Below, piece after piece: positions 8,683 through 16,915 of a DNA stretch of 64,000 nucleotides (the first letter of the stretch is position 1; each line of letters begins with the position of its first letter). Both the position numbers and the translations under genes were made by a program. The notes beneath the pieces are model-generated. The model had not been told where the DNA came from. It ran no database searches and saw only the letters and a program-made list of their open reading frames with translations. The DNA lies in NCBI RefSeq assembly GCF_016598615.1, contig NZ_CP066831.1:10168001-10232000 (forward strand), written 5' to 3'. This DNA comes from Streptomyces liliifuscus. GTDB lineage: Bacteria > Actinomycetota > Actinomycetes > Streptomycetales > Streptomycetaceae.

Positions 8683-9860
8683 CGCTGGATCTCCCAGCGC
8701 TGCCCGGCCAGGAACTCGGCCACCGCCTTGTCCACGGCCTCCTGGTCGGTTCCCATGGCCCGCAGCACACCGAGGAAGTCGCGATTGGTGCGATACACGT
8801 CGTGCCGCTCGCCGACCGACCGGAGCGGGCGGTACGTCAACCGCACTCCGTCGGCGGTGAGTTCAGAGGCAGCGGGGGCTGCGATCAGCGTCCCGGCGCT
8901 CTCTGCGCAGGGATACTCCAGTCGAGCAACCCCGTCCCGCCGTGCTCCCAGGTCCGCGGGCAGCCGCTCACCCAGATGCGTACGCAGGATGTGCTCGAAC
9001 AGCGGGATCTCCAGCAGACGCGCCAGCAGCAGATCGCACTGGTCGCCGATGGCGCGGTAGTTGACCTCGATGATCCGTGCCCGGCCCTCGTGGACGACGA
9101 ACTCGGTGTGGCAGGCGCCGAATCCCACGCCGAGCGCGTCGAGTTGGGCCAGTACCTGGTCGACGACCGGCTTGGGATGGGCCGCGACGAAGGTCAGCCC
9201 CTCCTCGATGAAGTACGGCGGCGGTGACACTCTGGTGTGGAAGCCGCCAAGGACATGGCGGATGTGACCGTCGCCTAGCGTCTCCAACGTGTACAGCTCG
9301 CCCGGCAGATACTCCTCCACGACCAGGGCGGCCCCCGGGCGACGGCTCCGGATCTCCGTGCAGCGCGCCACCAGTTCCTCGGGACCGTCGACGAGCACGA
9401 CGTCCTCGCTGGCCACGCCCTCGCGCGGCTTGACGACACAGGGGTACGGGACGTCGCTGGCGGCCAGCCCAGCGAGATCGCTGACTTCGGTCGACCAGAC
9501 CGTGTCCGCGCCGACGGAGGTGAGATGGCGACGCATCTCGGCCTTGTCCTTGGTGCGCAGGGTGACCCACCAGTCCTTGCCGGACAGGCCGAAGTAGTCG
9601 GCGGCCAGGGCGGCTTGGGTCTGCAGATGGTCGCTGTTGGTGAAGACCCCGTCGGGGCGGTGATGAGTCGATATCCGGGTGACGACGGCACGGAAGTCGC
9701 GTACGTCGCACTCCAGGATCTCGATCTCCGGATACACGCTCCGGTGGGCGTCCGGCTGGTCGGTGAGCAGCGTGACATCCAGGCCGAGCCGTGCCGCTGC
9801 GGGCAGAAACCCTTCGGTGACGGAGTCGGTCGGGTTGAGGGCCAGCAGATACATGCGCAT
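8679..9860 (-). CDS. PvsA-like ATP-grasp ligase (siderophore operon gene 1)
   Basis: A 393-aa ATP-grasp protein. The N-terminal pre-ATP-grasp Rossmann-like part (MYLLALNPTDSVTEGF) is followed by the ATP-grasp domain with PCVVKPREGVASEDVVLV (ATP-binding Lys), VVEEYLPGELYTLETL, and the metal-binding IIEVNYRAIGDQ. ATP-grasp enzymes join a carboxylate to an amine; in the vibrioferrin pathway PvsA has this role with an amino acid. I chose ATG 9860; a TTG at 9872 and a second ATG at 9854 are alternatives, and no start has a strong ribosome binding site. It is the first gene of the operon and its stop overlaps the next start by 4 bp. Confidence 0.85.
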   Translation of the reverse strand: MRMYLLALNPTDSVTEGFLPAAARLGLDVTLLTDQPDAHRSVYPEIEILECDVRDFRAVVTRISTHHRPDGVFTNSDHLQTQAALAADYFGLSGKDWWVTLRTKDKAEMRRHLTSVGADTVWSTEVSDLAGLAASDVPYPCVVKPREGVASEDVVLVDGPEELVARCTEIRSRRPGAALVVEEYLPGELYTLETLGDGHIRHVLGGFHTRVSPPPYFIEEGLTFVAAHPKPVVDQVLAQLDALGVGFGACHTEFVVHEGRARIIEVNYRAIGDQCDLLLARLLEIPLFEHILRTHLGERLPADLGARRDGVARLEYPCAESAGTLIAAPAASELTADGVRLTYRPLRSVGERHDVYRTNRDFLGVLRAMGTDQEAVDKAVAEFLAGQRWEIQR

Positions 9861-9964
9861 GCGAGGGGACAACTTCCGCTCGTGGGTCGGGGTCGGGGGG
9901 TTGAGGAGCAGGTTCGGGACGGCAGGCCCGGGACGGCGGGGCTGGCTGCCTCTTGCCGCGGGGG

Positions 9965-10204
9965 CTACTTCCGCGGGAGCGGCCGTACGAGTTGGGGTGC
10001 GGCGAGGCCGATGAAGGCGACGGACCTGGCCACGGCCACCGCGGACCCGGCGAGGAGGGCGACGGCGAACAGGACGGCGGTCATGCCCCCGGCCGGCCGG
10101 ACGCCGAGGAGGAGCACGGGTATGTGCCGCAGGGCGCGCGCGGGCACCACCGTGGATGCGGCCCGTTGGGTCACGGTCACGGTAAGTAAGTTCAAGTCAG
10201 GCAT
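9965..10204 (-). pseudogene. FecCD-type iron-siderophore permease remnant
   Basis: A 79-codon frame that resembles the C-terminal half of FecCD permeases. It has LNLL, then an alanine- and valine-rich helix (TAVLFAVALLAGSAVAVA), then SVAFIGLAAPQLVRPL. The last matches the conserved family signature of the form GPIxFVGLxxPHLxRxL. Intact family members are about 330 aa with around ten helices, so this is a truncated relic. It has the same direction as the siderophore operon and lies just upstream of it. It suggests that a ferric-siderophore ABC uptake permease once stood between the FhuF-type gene and the biosynthetic genes. It could still be transcribed as a leader of the operon. Confidence 0.6.
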
Positions 10205-10210
10205 ATTTTA
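10205..10210 (-). promoter_or_regulatory. possible -10 element for the siderophore operon
   Basis: On the minus strand the bases read TAAAAT inside an AT-rich patch that is rare in this GC-rich window. It faces the FecCD remnant and the siderophore operon. No convincing -35 hexamer is seen, so this is tentative. Confidence 0.3.
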
Positions 10211-10303
10211 CGTTTCAACCAGCCGTGAGGGGCTGTGACATGCGCCTCCCTTGATCTCCGCTCCAGGGATGCGGTCACGCGCTGCTGTCGGTGATCTCTA
10301 TAC

Positions 10304-10322
10304 TAAGGTAAGCCTTACCTGC
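10304..10322. promoter_or_regulatory. iron box (DmdR/IdeR-type operator)
   Basis: The centre AGGTAAGCCTTACCT is a perfect 7+1+7 palindrome and matches the IdeR/DmdR/DtxR-type consensus (TTAGGTTAGGCTAACCTAA) at 14 of 19 positions by my hand alignment. It lies 36 bp before the FhuF-type start codon and in the divergent region facing the siderophore operon. It would give repression when iron is plentiful. Confidence 0.75.
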
Positions 10323-10357
10323 TTCGCTTGCTTCGCCCCCCATGCACAGGAGTACCA

Positions 10358-11212
10358 ATGACCGTGACCGTGGAGACTCTGTCGACCGGTGCGGCCCCGT
10401 CCGTGTACCGCCTGCTCGCGGACACGTACCGGCAACTGGGCGAGGTGTGCGAGGCGTTGACCGTGCGAGTCACCGACCCAGATCCGCGTGTCACCCAAAT
10501 GGGCGTCAGTGGAGCCGAGTTGACGAAGAATCAAGAAGCCCTGGATGCCTTCCTCCTGGCGGAGACCGACCGCATCCAGGACCGCTACGACCACACCCCG
10601 CGCCGGGACGTCGCCGCCTCGCGAGCCCTCCACGACTACGCGTGGTCCGTCGGGCTGCTGATGAGCGGCGTCTGGTACCTCACGGGCCGGGTGCCGCGTG
10701 TCCACCCCGAAGACGTACGGATCGACCTGACGACCGGCGTGTTCGAGATCAGCCCCCGCTCGGACCTGACCTGCCTCCCGGGCGACCCGGCCGCCGCACT
10801 CCCCGGGGCACTGACGGCCCCTCACGAGGAGGCCCTGCGTGCCGAGTTGAGGGTGGCCGTCGCCGATCACATGGAACCGCTGCTCTCCGCGATCGCCCCG
10901 CACATCCGGCGCGGCCCGCGCGCTCTGTGGGGCATGGTCACCGACGACCTTGTCTCCGGCATCTGGTACCTCGGCCGCATGCTCGGCCAGGAGCCCGACG
11001 CCGTCCGGGCGGCCACCGCGCTCCTGCCCTCGGCCGTCGCACCCTTCCCGGGCGGAGCGGACTTCCGCCGGCTCACCGGCAGCGACGGCCGACAGCACAC
11101 CACCCGCACCCGCATGGGCTGCTGCATGTACTACACGATCCGCCCCGACGAGGCCTGCTCCACCTGCCCCCGCACCTGCGACGCCGAACGACTCCGCCGC
11201 ATCGAGGGCTGA
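10358..11212 (+). CDS. FhuF-type (2Fe-2S) ferric-siderophore reductase
   Basis: A 284-aa cytoplasmic protein of the FhuF family, which reduces ferric siderophores to release iron. The diagnostic C-terminal iron-sulfur motif is present: two adjacent Cys in RMGCCMYY, then ten residues, then CSTC (pattern CC-x10-C-x2-C), with a further Cys soon after. The ATG at 10358 follows an AGGAG ribosome binding site (10348-10352). The gene sits just behind an iron-box palindrome and is divergent from the siderophore biosynthesis operon, so it very probably acts on that siderophore or on imported ones and is iron-repressed. Confidence 0.88.
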   Translation: MTVTVETLSTGAAPSVYRLLADTYRQLGEVCEALTVRVTDPDPRVTQMGVSGAELTKNQEALDAFLLAETDRIQDRYDHTPRRDVAASRALHDYAWSVGLLMSGVWYLTGRVPRVHPEDVRIDLTTGVFEISPRSDLTCLPGDPAAALPGALTAPHEEALRAELRVAVADHMEPLLSAIAPHIRRGPRALWGMVTDDLVSGIWYLGRMLGQEPDAVRAATALLPSAVAPFPGGADFRRLTGSDGRQHTTRTRMGCCMYYTIRPDEACSTCPRTCDAERLRRIEG

Positions 11213-11295
11213 GCCCGCGCGGAGGGCGTCCGCGTTCCGTCGCGCGTACGGTGGTCTGAGGCGGCCGACACATGTCTCACGACAGGAGACGCGCG

Positions 11296-11658
11296 ATGAG
11301 CGGCGAACCGACCTTCTTCGAAATCGGCGTGGCGGACCCCGAGCGGGGCCGCGCCTTCTACGGATCCCTCCTCGGCTGGACCTTCGAACCCGGCACGTCC
11401 GAAGGCGGAGGCTTCGCCATCGGCACCGGCGGAGTGCCGGGCGGAATGCACGGCGGCGACGCCGGAGCCTCCCCCTACCTCTTCTTCCGGGTGGACGACC
11501 TCGACGCCGCCGTCGCTCGGGTCCGTGACCTGGGCGGCACGGTGGAAGACCTGGGCGACGGCGGCGACAGCGAAGAGTCGGCCGCCCGGTTCGGCCGCTT
11601 CAAGCTGTGCCGCGACGACCAGGGCTCCGCCTTCGGACTGCACGAACCGCCGAAGTGA
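11296..11658 (+). CDS. VOC-superfamily (glyoxalase/bleomycin-resistance-like) protein
   Basis: A 120-aa single-domain protein. It begins with the typical FFEIGVADPERGRAFYGSLL of the vicinal oxygen chelate fold and ends FGLHEPPK. The beta-strand/helix order, with FFRVDDLDAAVARVRDLGG in the middle, fits one complete VOC module. Metal ligands are not all evident, so enzyme activity is not certain. ATG 11296 is chosen because AGGAGA precedes it; the upstream in-frame ATG has no such site. It is convergent with the amidase gene, only 10 bp away. Confidence 0.8.
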   Translation: MSGEPTFFEIGVADPERGRAFYGSLLGWTFEPGTSEGGGFAIGTGGVPGGMHGGDAGASPYLFFRVDDLDAAVARVRDLGGTVEDLGDGGDSEESAARFGRFKLCRDDQGSAFGLHEPPK

Positions 11659-11668
11659 CCCGTTTCCG

Positions 11669-13654
11669 CTACGAGGCCGACGGCACGGCCCGTACATCGG
11701 CGGCGCGCACATACGCCACCCGGTGCCCGAACTGGATCTCGTAGTACATGTCCTTGCCGCGCACCACCCGGTGCGGCGTGGTGTCGAAGGTCGGCGCGTA
11801 GAAGTACTCGCCCGGCACCTTGTCGCCCGCGGAGTACTTCTGCCCCTTGAGCAGCTTGTACGGCAGGGGCGAGACCTCCTGGACGGGCACGCCCGCCGGG
11901 TAGGCCGCCTTCTCCGGGTACGCGCGTCCGTACACGGGGATCTCGGTCAGCCCGGCCTTCGGTGTCACGACGAGACCGGTCGCGTTCACCGCGGTCGGCT
12001 GCTTCGCCGGGTTCTTGAACCAGGCCTTCTGGCCGAGGTACCAGATCGCGGTCCAGTCGCCGTCGCGCCCGGCGACCGCATACCGCTGACCGGTGGAGAC
12101 ACGCGAACCCAGGTCGTTCACATCGATCGTGGAGTCGGCGCCGTTGGGCCGCAGGCCGATGTCCTTGACGAGCGGCGCGTCCGCGCGCGGCCGGGTGTGC
12201 AGCCGCACGGCGCTCGAACCGTGCGCCGCGCAGGGCTCGCCCTTGGTGACGCAGCCCGTGAACTCCGGCTTGTGCTCGGCGAATTGGGGCAGCACGGTCA
12301 CGAGCCCGCCGTTCGACCCCGGGGCGGCGCGCAGCGGCTTGCCGAGCAGGGCGAAGTAGTGCTGCCAGTCCCAGTACGGGCCCGGGTCCGTGTGCATCCC
12401 GGGGATGTTCGCCGACGTCGGTCCCGGCACGGTGTCGTGCCCGAGGATGTGCTGCCGGTCCAGCGGGATGCCGTACTTCTTCGCCAGATACGTCACCAGC
12501 CGCGCCGACGACCGGTACATCGCCTCCGTGTACCAGGCGTCCGGCGCCGCGAGGAAACCCTCGTGCTCCAGGCCGATCGACTTGGCGTTCACATACCAGT
12601 TGCCCGCGTGCCAGGCCACGTCCTTGGCCTTCACATGCTGGGCGATATGCCCGTCGGTGGAGCGCAGGGTGTACTGCCACGACACATAGGTGGGGTCCTG
12701 CACCATGTTCAGGACGCCTTCCCAGGCACCCTCCGTGTCGTGCACGACGATGTACTCGATGCTCTGGGACTTGGGCCGGTTGCCGAGATCGTGGTTGCCG
12801 TAGTCGCCTTCGCCGAACTCCTCGTACGGCGCCGGGATCCACTCGCAGGACACGGTCGCCGGGCACTCGGTGCCGGCCGCGCGGGCCGCCCGCAACCCTG
12901 TCCCGCCCAACTGCGCCGTGGAGGACCGCAGTTCAGGCTGCGCCGCGAGGGCGACCTGCTGGCCCGCGTCCGTCGTGCGGTGCTCCCCGCGGCGGATCAC
13001 CTCGAAGACGTCGTCGGCGTACGTCGCCGCCGTCGCCGTGTCATCGGCGCCCGAGTAGCGTGCCACCGCCCCGTACCAGTCGGCCGCGTCGTCGCTGAGC
13101 GGCTCGCCGAGCTGCTTCTGGGCGGCGGCCAGCAGCGCGGCCCCTCCCGCCACATTGGCGGCCGCGTCCGTACGCAGCCGCTCCGCGGGGATGCCGGTGA
13201 GCTCGGCCGCCTTCGTCAACGTCTTGAGACGCGCGGGGAGTTGGGTGTTCTCCGGGACCTTGGTGTCGGGGAGCAGGGGCTTGCGTGAGTCGTCACCGCG
13301 CGCGTCCTCCGTGGCGTCGCTGTGGTGCGGTGCCACCGTCCGGGCGATCGCGGTGCGGGCGTCCGTCAGATGCATGGGACCGTAGCCGCCGGTGACACTC
13401 GGCGCCCCGCCGTGCGCGTCCCAGCGGGACTGCAGGTAGGAGACGGCGAGGAGCACACTGCGCGGTACGTCGTACTGGGCGGCCGCGTCCGCGAACGCGC
13501 TCTGCAGACGCGCGGAGGACGTCCGGGCGCCGCTGTCGGACGGGGCGGCGCCGAGCAGCGGCAGCAACAGGGCCGCCGAGGCGACGGCACCGGCCGCCCT
13601 GTGTGCGCGTCCGTGCCCGGTGGAGGGGCTGGAGTCGGTGGGGGATCCTCGCAA
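11669..13654 (-). CDS. secreted N-acetylmuramoyl-L-alanine amidase (amidase_2 type)
   Basis: A 661-aa exported peptidoglycan hydrolase. The TTG start is supported by AGGAGG six bases upstream. It has a signal peptide around residues 18-42 and a helical N-terminal region (YDVPRSVLLAVSYLQSRWD) like transglycosylase-type folds. The amidase_2 domain lies around residues 300-450, with zinc-ligand segments YIVVHDTEG, GLEHEGF and ILGHDTVPG. A C-terminal region with SH3-like repeats follows. It would cleave the amide bond between MurNAc and the stem peptide during growth, germination or differentiation. It is transcribed alone. Confidence 0.88.
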   Translation of the reverse strand: MRGSPTDSSPSTGHGRAHRAAGAVASAALLLPLLGAAPSDSGARTSSARLQSAFADAAAQYDVPRSVLLAVSYLQSRWDAHGGAPSVTGGYGPMHLTDARTAIARTVAPHHSDATEDARGDDSRKPLLPDTKVPENTQLPARLKTLTKAAELTGIPAERLRTDAAANVAGGAALLAAAQKQLGEPLSDDAADWYGAVARYSGADDTATAATYADDVFEVIRRGEHRTTDAGQQVALAAQPELRSSTAQLGGTGLRAARAAGTECPATVSCEWIPAPYEEFGEGDYGNHDLGNRPKSQSIEYIVVHDTEGAWEGVLNMVQDPTYVSWQYTLRSTDGHIAQHVKAKDVAWHAGNWYVNAKSIGLEHEGFLAAPDAWYTEAMYRSSARLVTYLAKKYGIPLDRQHILGHDTVPGPTSANIPGMHTDPGPYWDWQHYFALLGKPLRAAPGSNGGLVTVLPQFAEHKPEFTGCVTKGEPCAAHGSSAVRLHTRPRADAPLVKDIGLRPNGADSTIDVNDLGSRVSTGQRYAVAGRDGDWTAIWYLGQKAWFKNPAKQPTAVNATGLVVTPKAGLTEIPVYGRAYPEKAAYPAGVPVQEVSPLPYKLLKGQKYSAGDKVPGEYFYAPTFDTTPHRVVRGKDMYYEIQFGHRVAYVRAADVRAVPSAS

Positions 13655-13925
13655 AGCAGGCCTCCTGGGACGATCGGTCGCGATGGTGCGTGCGGGGCCG
13701 GGCGTGCGTCAGTGGTACCGGCTCCCCGACGATCCGTCAATCATGCCCAGAGGCGGTTGATTTCCCACGTCAGCGGCGGGTGTCGCGGGTTTCGCGGCGA
13801 CGGCGACCCGGCCTGCGAGGCGTCAGTGGAGTGGACCTGTGGCCTGTTCGGGTGAACGTTCTTCAATGGAGGTGTGTGGGGCGCGAGCGGCTGCCCGACA
13901 CGAGAAAGGTCCGCGACATGACGAA
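13655..13925. other. intergenic region without a supportable gene
   Basis: This is the upstream region of the amidase gene and part of the 3' region of the convergent-side kinase-like gene. The open frames crossing it lack a ribosome binding site and family character. Apart from the hairpin that follows it (13926-13963) I see no feature. Confidence 0.5.
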
Positions 13926-13963
13926 GGTCCGCGATGCGCCCTGTCCTGGGCGCACCGCGGACC
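13926..13963. terminator. strong hairpin, terminator of the kinase-like gene
   Basis: A 16-bp stem (13926-13941 pairing with 13948-13963) with one mismatch and a 6-nt loop. It lies 11 bp past the stop of the minus-strand gene that follows it. Confidence 0.75.
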
Positions 13964-13973
13964 ACCATCCCCG

Positions 13974-15116
13974 TCAGCGAGTGCCGACCGCCGCCCGGAC
14001 GGCCTTGCGGGCCATCTGGCAGTCGTCGTGCAGCCGCCTCAGCAGCAGCCGCTGTTCCTCGCCGGACGGCGCAGCACCCGGGTGGGCCGGTCCCGGTGCC
14101 GCCGGGGTCGTCTCCTGCATGGATCGCTGCACGGCCATCTCGTACGTACGGATCTCCTTGGTGACGACGAGCATGAGGTTCACCAGGAACGCGTCCCGCG
14201 CCGCGGGTCCCGCCGACTGCGCGAGCTGGCTGATCTGCCGCCGGGCGACGGGCGCGTCCCCGAGGACCGCCCACAGCGTCGCCAGGTCGTACCCCGGCAG
14301 ATACCAGCCCGCATGCTCCCAGTCCACCAGCACTGGACCGGCCGGTGACAGGAGAATGTTGGACAGGAGAGCGTCGCCGTGGCAGAACTGGCCCATGCCC
14401 TGGCGGCCCGCCGAGTGCGCGATGCCGTGCACCAGCTTCTGCAGATCACCCATGTCCCGGTCGGTGAGCAACCCCAGCTCGTGGTACCGGGAGATCCGGG
14501 CCGCGTAGTCCAGCGGGGCGTCGAACGTCCCCGCCGGCGGCCGCCACGCGTTGAGCCGGCAGATCGCGCCGAGCGCCGCCCTGATGTCCGCGCGCGGCGG
14601 TGACTCCACCGGGTGCCGCTGCAGCGCCGCCACCCGTCCCGGCATCCGCTCGATCACCAGTGTGCAGTTGTCCGGGTCCGCCGCGATCAGGCGCGGCACC
14701 CGCACCGGGGGCCGGTGCCGCACGAACGAGCGGTACGCCGCTATTTCATGACGGATCCGCTCGCTCCACACCGGGGAGTGGTCCAGTAAGCACTTGGCGA
14801 CGGCGGTGCTGCGCCCTGTCGTGCCGACAAGGAGCACGGAACGGCCGCTGCGGCGCAGCACCTGGACCGGAGAGAACTCCGGACAGATCCGGTGCACCGA
14901 CGCGATCGCCGTGCGCAGCTGCGCCCCCTGGGGGCCGGACAAGTCGAGTCTCCCGCTGAGCGGTTGGGTACCGAGCCCCGGCACGCGCCGTGACCGACCG
15001 GCACCGAGCACGGGAGCCGCCCCCGGGCGTACGGGGTCGAGATAGGGGCCGCTGCCGACCGGGCGGGCGTGCAGTGACCGGGGCGGAGCGGACACGGAGG
15101 ACGATGCTGCGTACAT
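13974..15116 (-). CDS. aminoglycoside phosphotransferase (APH) fold kinase
   Basis: A 380-aa protein with the APH/choline-kinase catalytic motifs FCHGDALLSNILL (catalytic HGDxxxxN) and VLVDWEHAGW (metal-binding D). An N-lobe has TAVAKCLLDHSP with a Lys for ATP. The N-terminal 70 residues are basic and Pro-rich and probably disordered. The family phosphorylates small molecules (aminoglycosides, macrolides, sugars, choline); nothing here tells which. It is followed by a strong hairpin terminator and lies divergent from the NsdA-like regulator gene. A role in resistance is only one option. Confidence 0.78.
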   Translation of the reverse strand: MYAASSSVSAPPRSLHARPVGSGPYLDPVRPGAAPVLGAGRSRRVPGLGTQPLSGRLDLSGPQGAQLRTAIASVHRICPEFSPVQVLRRSGRSVLLVGTTGRSTAVAKCLLDHSPVWSERIRHEIAAYRSFVRHRPPVRVPRLIAADPDNCTLVIERMPGRVAALQRHPVESPPRADIRAALGAICRLNAWRPPAGTFDAPLDYAARISRYHELGLLTDRDMGDLQKLVHGIAHSAGRQGMGQFCHGDALLSNILLSPAGPVLVDWEHAGWYLPGYDLATLWAVLGDAPVARRQISQLAQSAGPAARDAFLVNLMLVVTKEIRTYEMAVQRSMQETTPAAPGPAHPGAAPSGEEQRLLLRRLHDDCQMARKAVRAAVGTR

Positions 15117-15349
15117 GGGCGAAACAGATCCCTTCGTGTGCCTGCGAGTTGCTGCGCTACCCGCCCCGGCCGCCTTGGTGCACCCTGGGGAGTGTCCCTT
15201 CGGCGACCGGGTCGGGGTGGCGCTTTCCTACCTGACACCCGATGCCCACTGGCACACCATCTGGCGTGCCCTGGCGAACCCTGGCGAATAGTCGCTCAGC
15301 AACTGACAGACGGTTAGTGTCAACTCAGCCGAGAACCTGGGGGCTTGAC

Positions 15350-16849
15350 GTGAGCGGACAACCCAACACCCGCCTTTCGGACCTGTTCGGCCTGGCCGGC
15401 TGGTCCAAGGGGGAACTCGCGAGGATGGTCAACCGGCAGGCGGCGGCCATGGGCCACCCCCAGCTGGCGACGGACACCTCAAGGGTGCGGCGGTGGATCG
15501 ACACGGGAGAGATCCCGCGCGATCCGGTGCCGCGGGTGCTGGCAGCACTGTTCACCGAGCGTCTCGGCCGTGTCGTGACCATCGAGGATCTCGGTCTGGT
15601 CCGGCACGGGCGCACGGGGAAACGGCCGGGCGGCGGGAGTGTGGAACATCCCGACGGTATGCCGTGGGCGCCCGAGCGGACTGCCGCGGTCCTCACCGAA
15701 TTCACGGGAATGGACCTCATGCTCAACCGACGCGGCTTGGTGGGCGCGGGCGCCGCGCTCGCCGCCGGATCCGCTATCAGCAGCGCCATGCAGGACTGGC
15801 TGCACTCCGATCCGACCCTCGCGGCCGACGCCCCTGACATCGACAATCCCCTGCACGCCGACCCCGCTGGGTTCGACCGCTACGAGGCCGCCCCCATCGG
15901 GTCGCAGGAGATCGAGGAACTGGAGCGCTCGGTCGAGGTGTTCCGCGCCTGGGACGCGGCCCGCGGGGGCGGACTGCAACGCAAGGCTGTCGTGGGACAG
16001 CTCAACGAAGTGGGAGGCATGCTCTCCTACCGACACCCCGACCATCTGCAGCGGCGCCTGTGGGGCGTCGCCGCCAACCTCGCCGTCCTCGCGGGCTGGA
16101 TGTCGCACGACGTCGGCCTGGAGCCCACGGCTCAGAAGTACTTCATCATCGCCGCGCACGCGGCCCGAGAAGGCGGTGACCGGCCCCGCGCGGGCGAGGC
16201 GCTCTCCCGAGCGGCCCGCCAGATGGTGCACCTGGGCCGGCCCGACGACGCGCTCGACCTCATGAAGCTCGCGAAATCGGGATCGGGCGACGAGGTCCTG
16301 CCGCGCACCCAGGCCATGCTCTACACCATCGAGGCCTGGGCGCAGGCGTCGCTGGGCAAGGGCCAGGCCATGCGGCGCACCCTGGGGGAGGCGGAGGACC
16401 TCTTCGTCTCGGACAAGGGTGACGTGCCGCCGCCGAGCTGGATGCAGCTGTTCGACGATGCGGACATGCACGGGATGCAGGCCCTGGCCTACCGGACGCT
16501 CGCGGAGCACGACCCGTCCGCGGCCGCCGTCGCGCAGCGACACGCCAAGGAAGCCCTGGAGCTGCGGGAGAAGGGCCGGGACCGGTCGAAGATCTTCGAC
16601 CACATCTCGCTCGCGTCCGCCTGCTTCATCGCCGACGACCCCGAACAGGCCGACCGGTACGCACGTCTGGCCCTGACGTCGATGGGCTCGAACTCCTCCC
16701 ACCGCACCTGGGACCGGCTGCGTGAGATGTACCGGCTGACGGGGCAGTACTCCAGCTATCCGAAGATCAACGATCTGCGTGAGGAGATCAAACTGGCGCT
16801 GCCCAAGGGCTCGTTGAAGGCCAGGGGCGGCAACAGCGCACGGGCATAG
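15350..16849 (+). CDS. NsdA/NsdB-like TPR regulator of differentiation
   Basis: A 499-aa protein, close to the about 500 aa of NsdA/NsdB, TPR proteins that repress sporulation and antibiotic production in Streptomyces. The N-terminus holds an HTH-like segment (LSDLFGLAGWSKGELARMVN, then TSRVRRWIDTGEIPRDPVPR) followed by RVVTIEDLGLVRHGR. The rest is helical, with TPR-like pairs from about residue 190. The GTG at 15350 is taken because the conserved start SGQPNTRLSDLFGL follows it; longer starts give a non-conserved leader. It is named from remembered similarity, so whether it is the NsdA orthologue or a paralogue is open. Confidence 0.72.
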   Translation: MSGQPNTRLSDLFGLAGWSKGELARMVNRQAAAMGHPQLATDTSRVRRWIDTGEIPRDPVPRVLAALFTERLGRVVTIEDLGLVRHGRTGKRPGGGSVEHPDGMPWAPERTAAVLTEFTGMDLMLNRRGLVGAGAALAAGSAISSAMQDWLHSDPTLAADAPDIDNPLHADPAGFDRYEAAPIGSQEIEELERSVEVFRAWDAARGGGLQRKAVVGQLNEVGGMLSYRHPDHLQRRLWGVAANLAVLAGWMSHDVGLEPTAQKYFIIAAHAAREGGDRPRAGEALSRAARQMVHLGRPDDALDLMKLAKSGSGDEVLPRTQAMLYTIEAWAQASLGKGQAMRRTLGEAEDLFVSDKGDVPPPSWMQLFDDADMHGMQALAYRTLAEHDPSAAAVAQRHAKEALELREKGRDRSKIFDHISLASACFIADDPEQADRYARLALTSMGSNSSHRTWDRLREMYRLTGQYSSYPKINDLREEIKLALPKGSLKARGGNSARA

Positions 16850-16915
16850 GGGGCTTGTGCGGCTGTTCACCTCTGTTGGCGGGTCGCGCTCGCGTGCCGT
16901 TGGGCTGTGCCCGCG

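Noticed and set aside
10183..10212. A second iron box facing the siderophore operon near 10183-10212
   Set aside because: TAAGTAAG-like bases are present, but no palindrome matching the consensus could be built.
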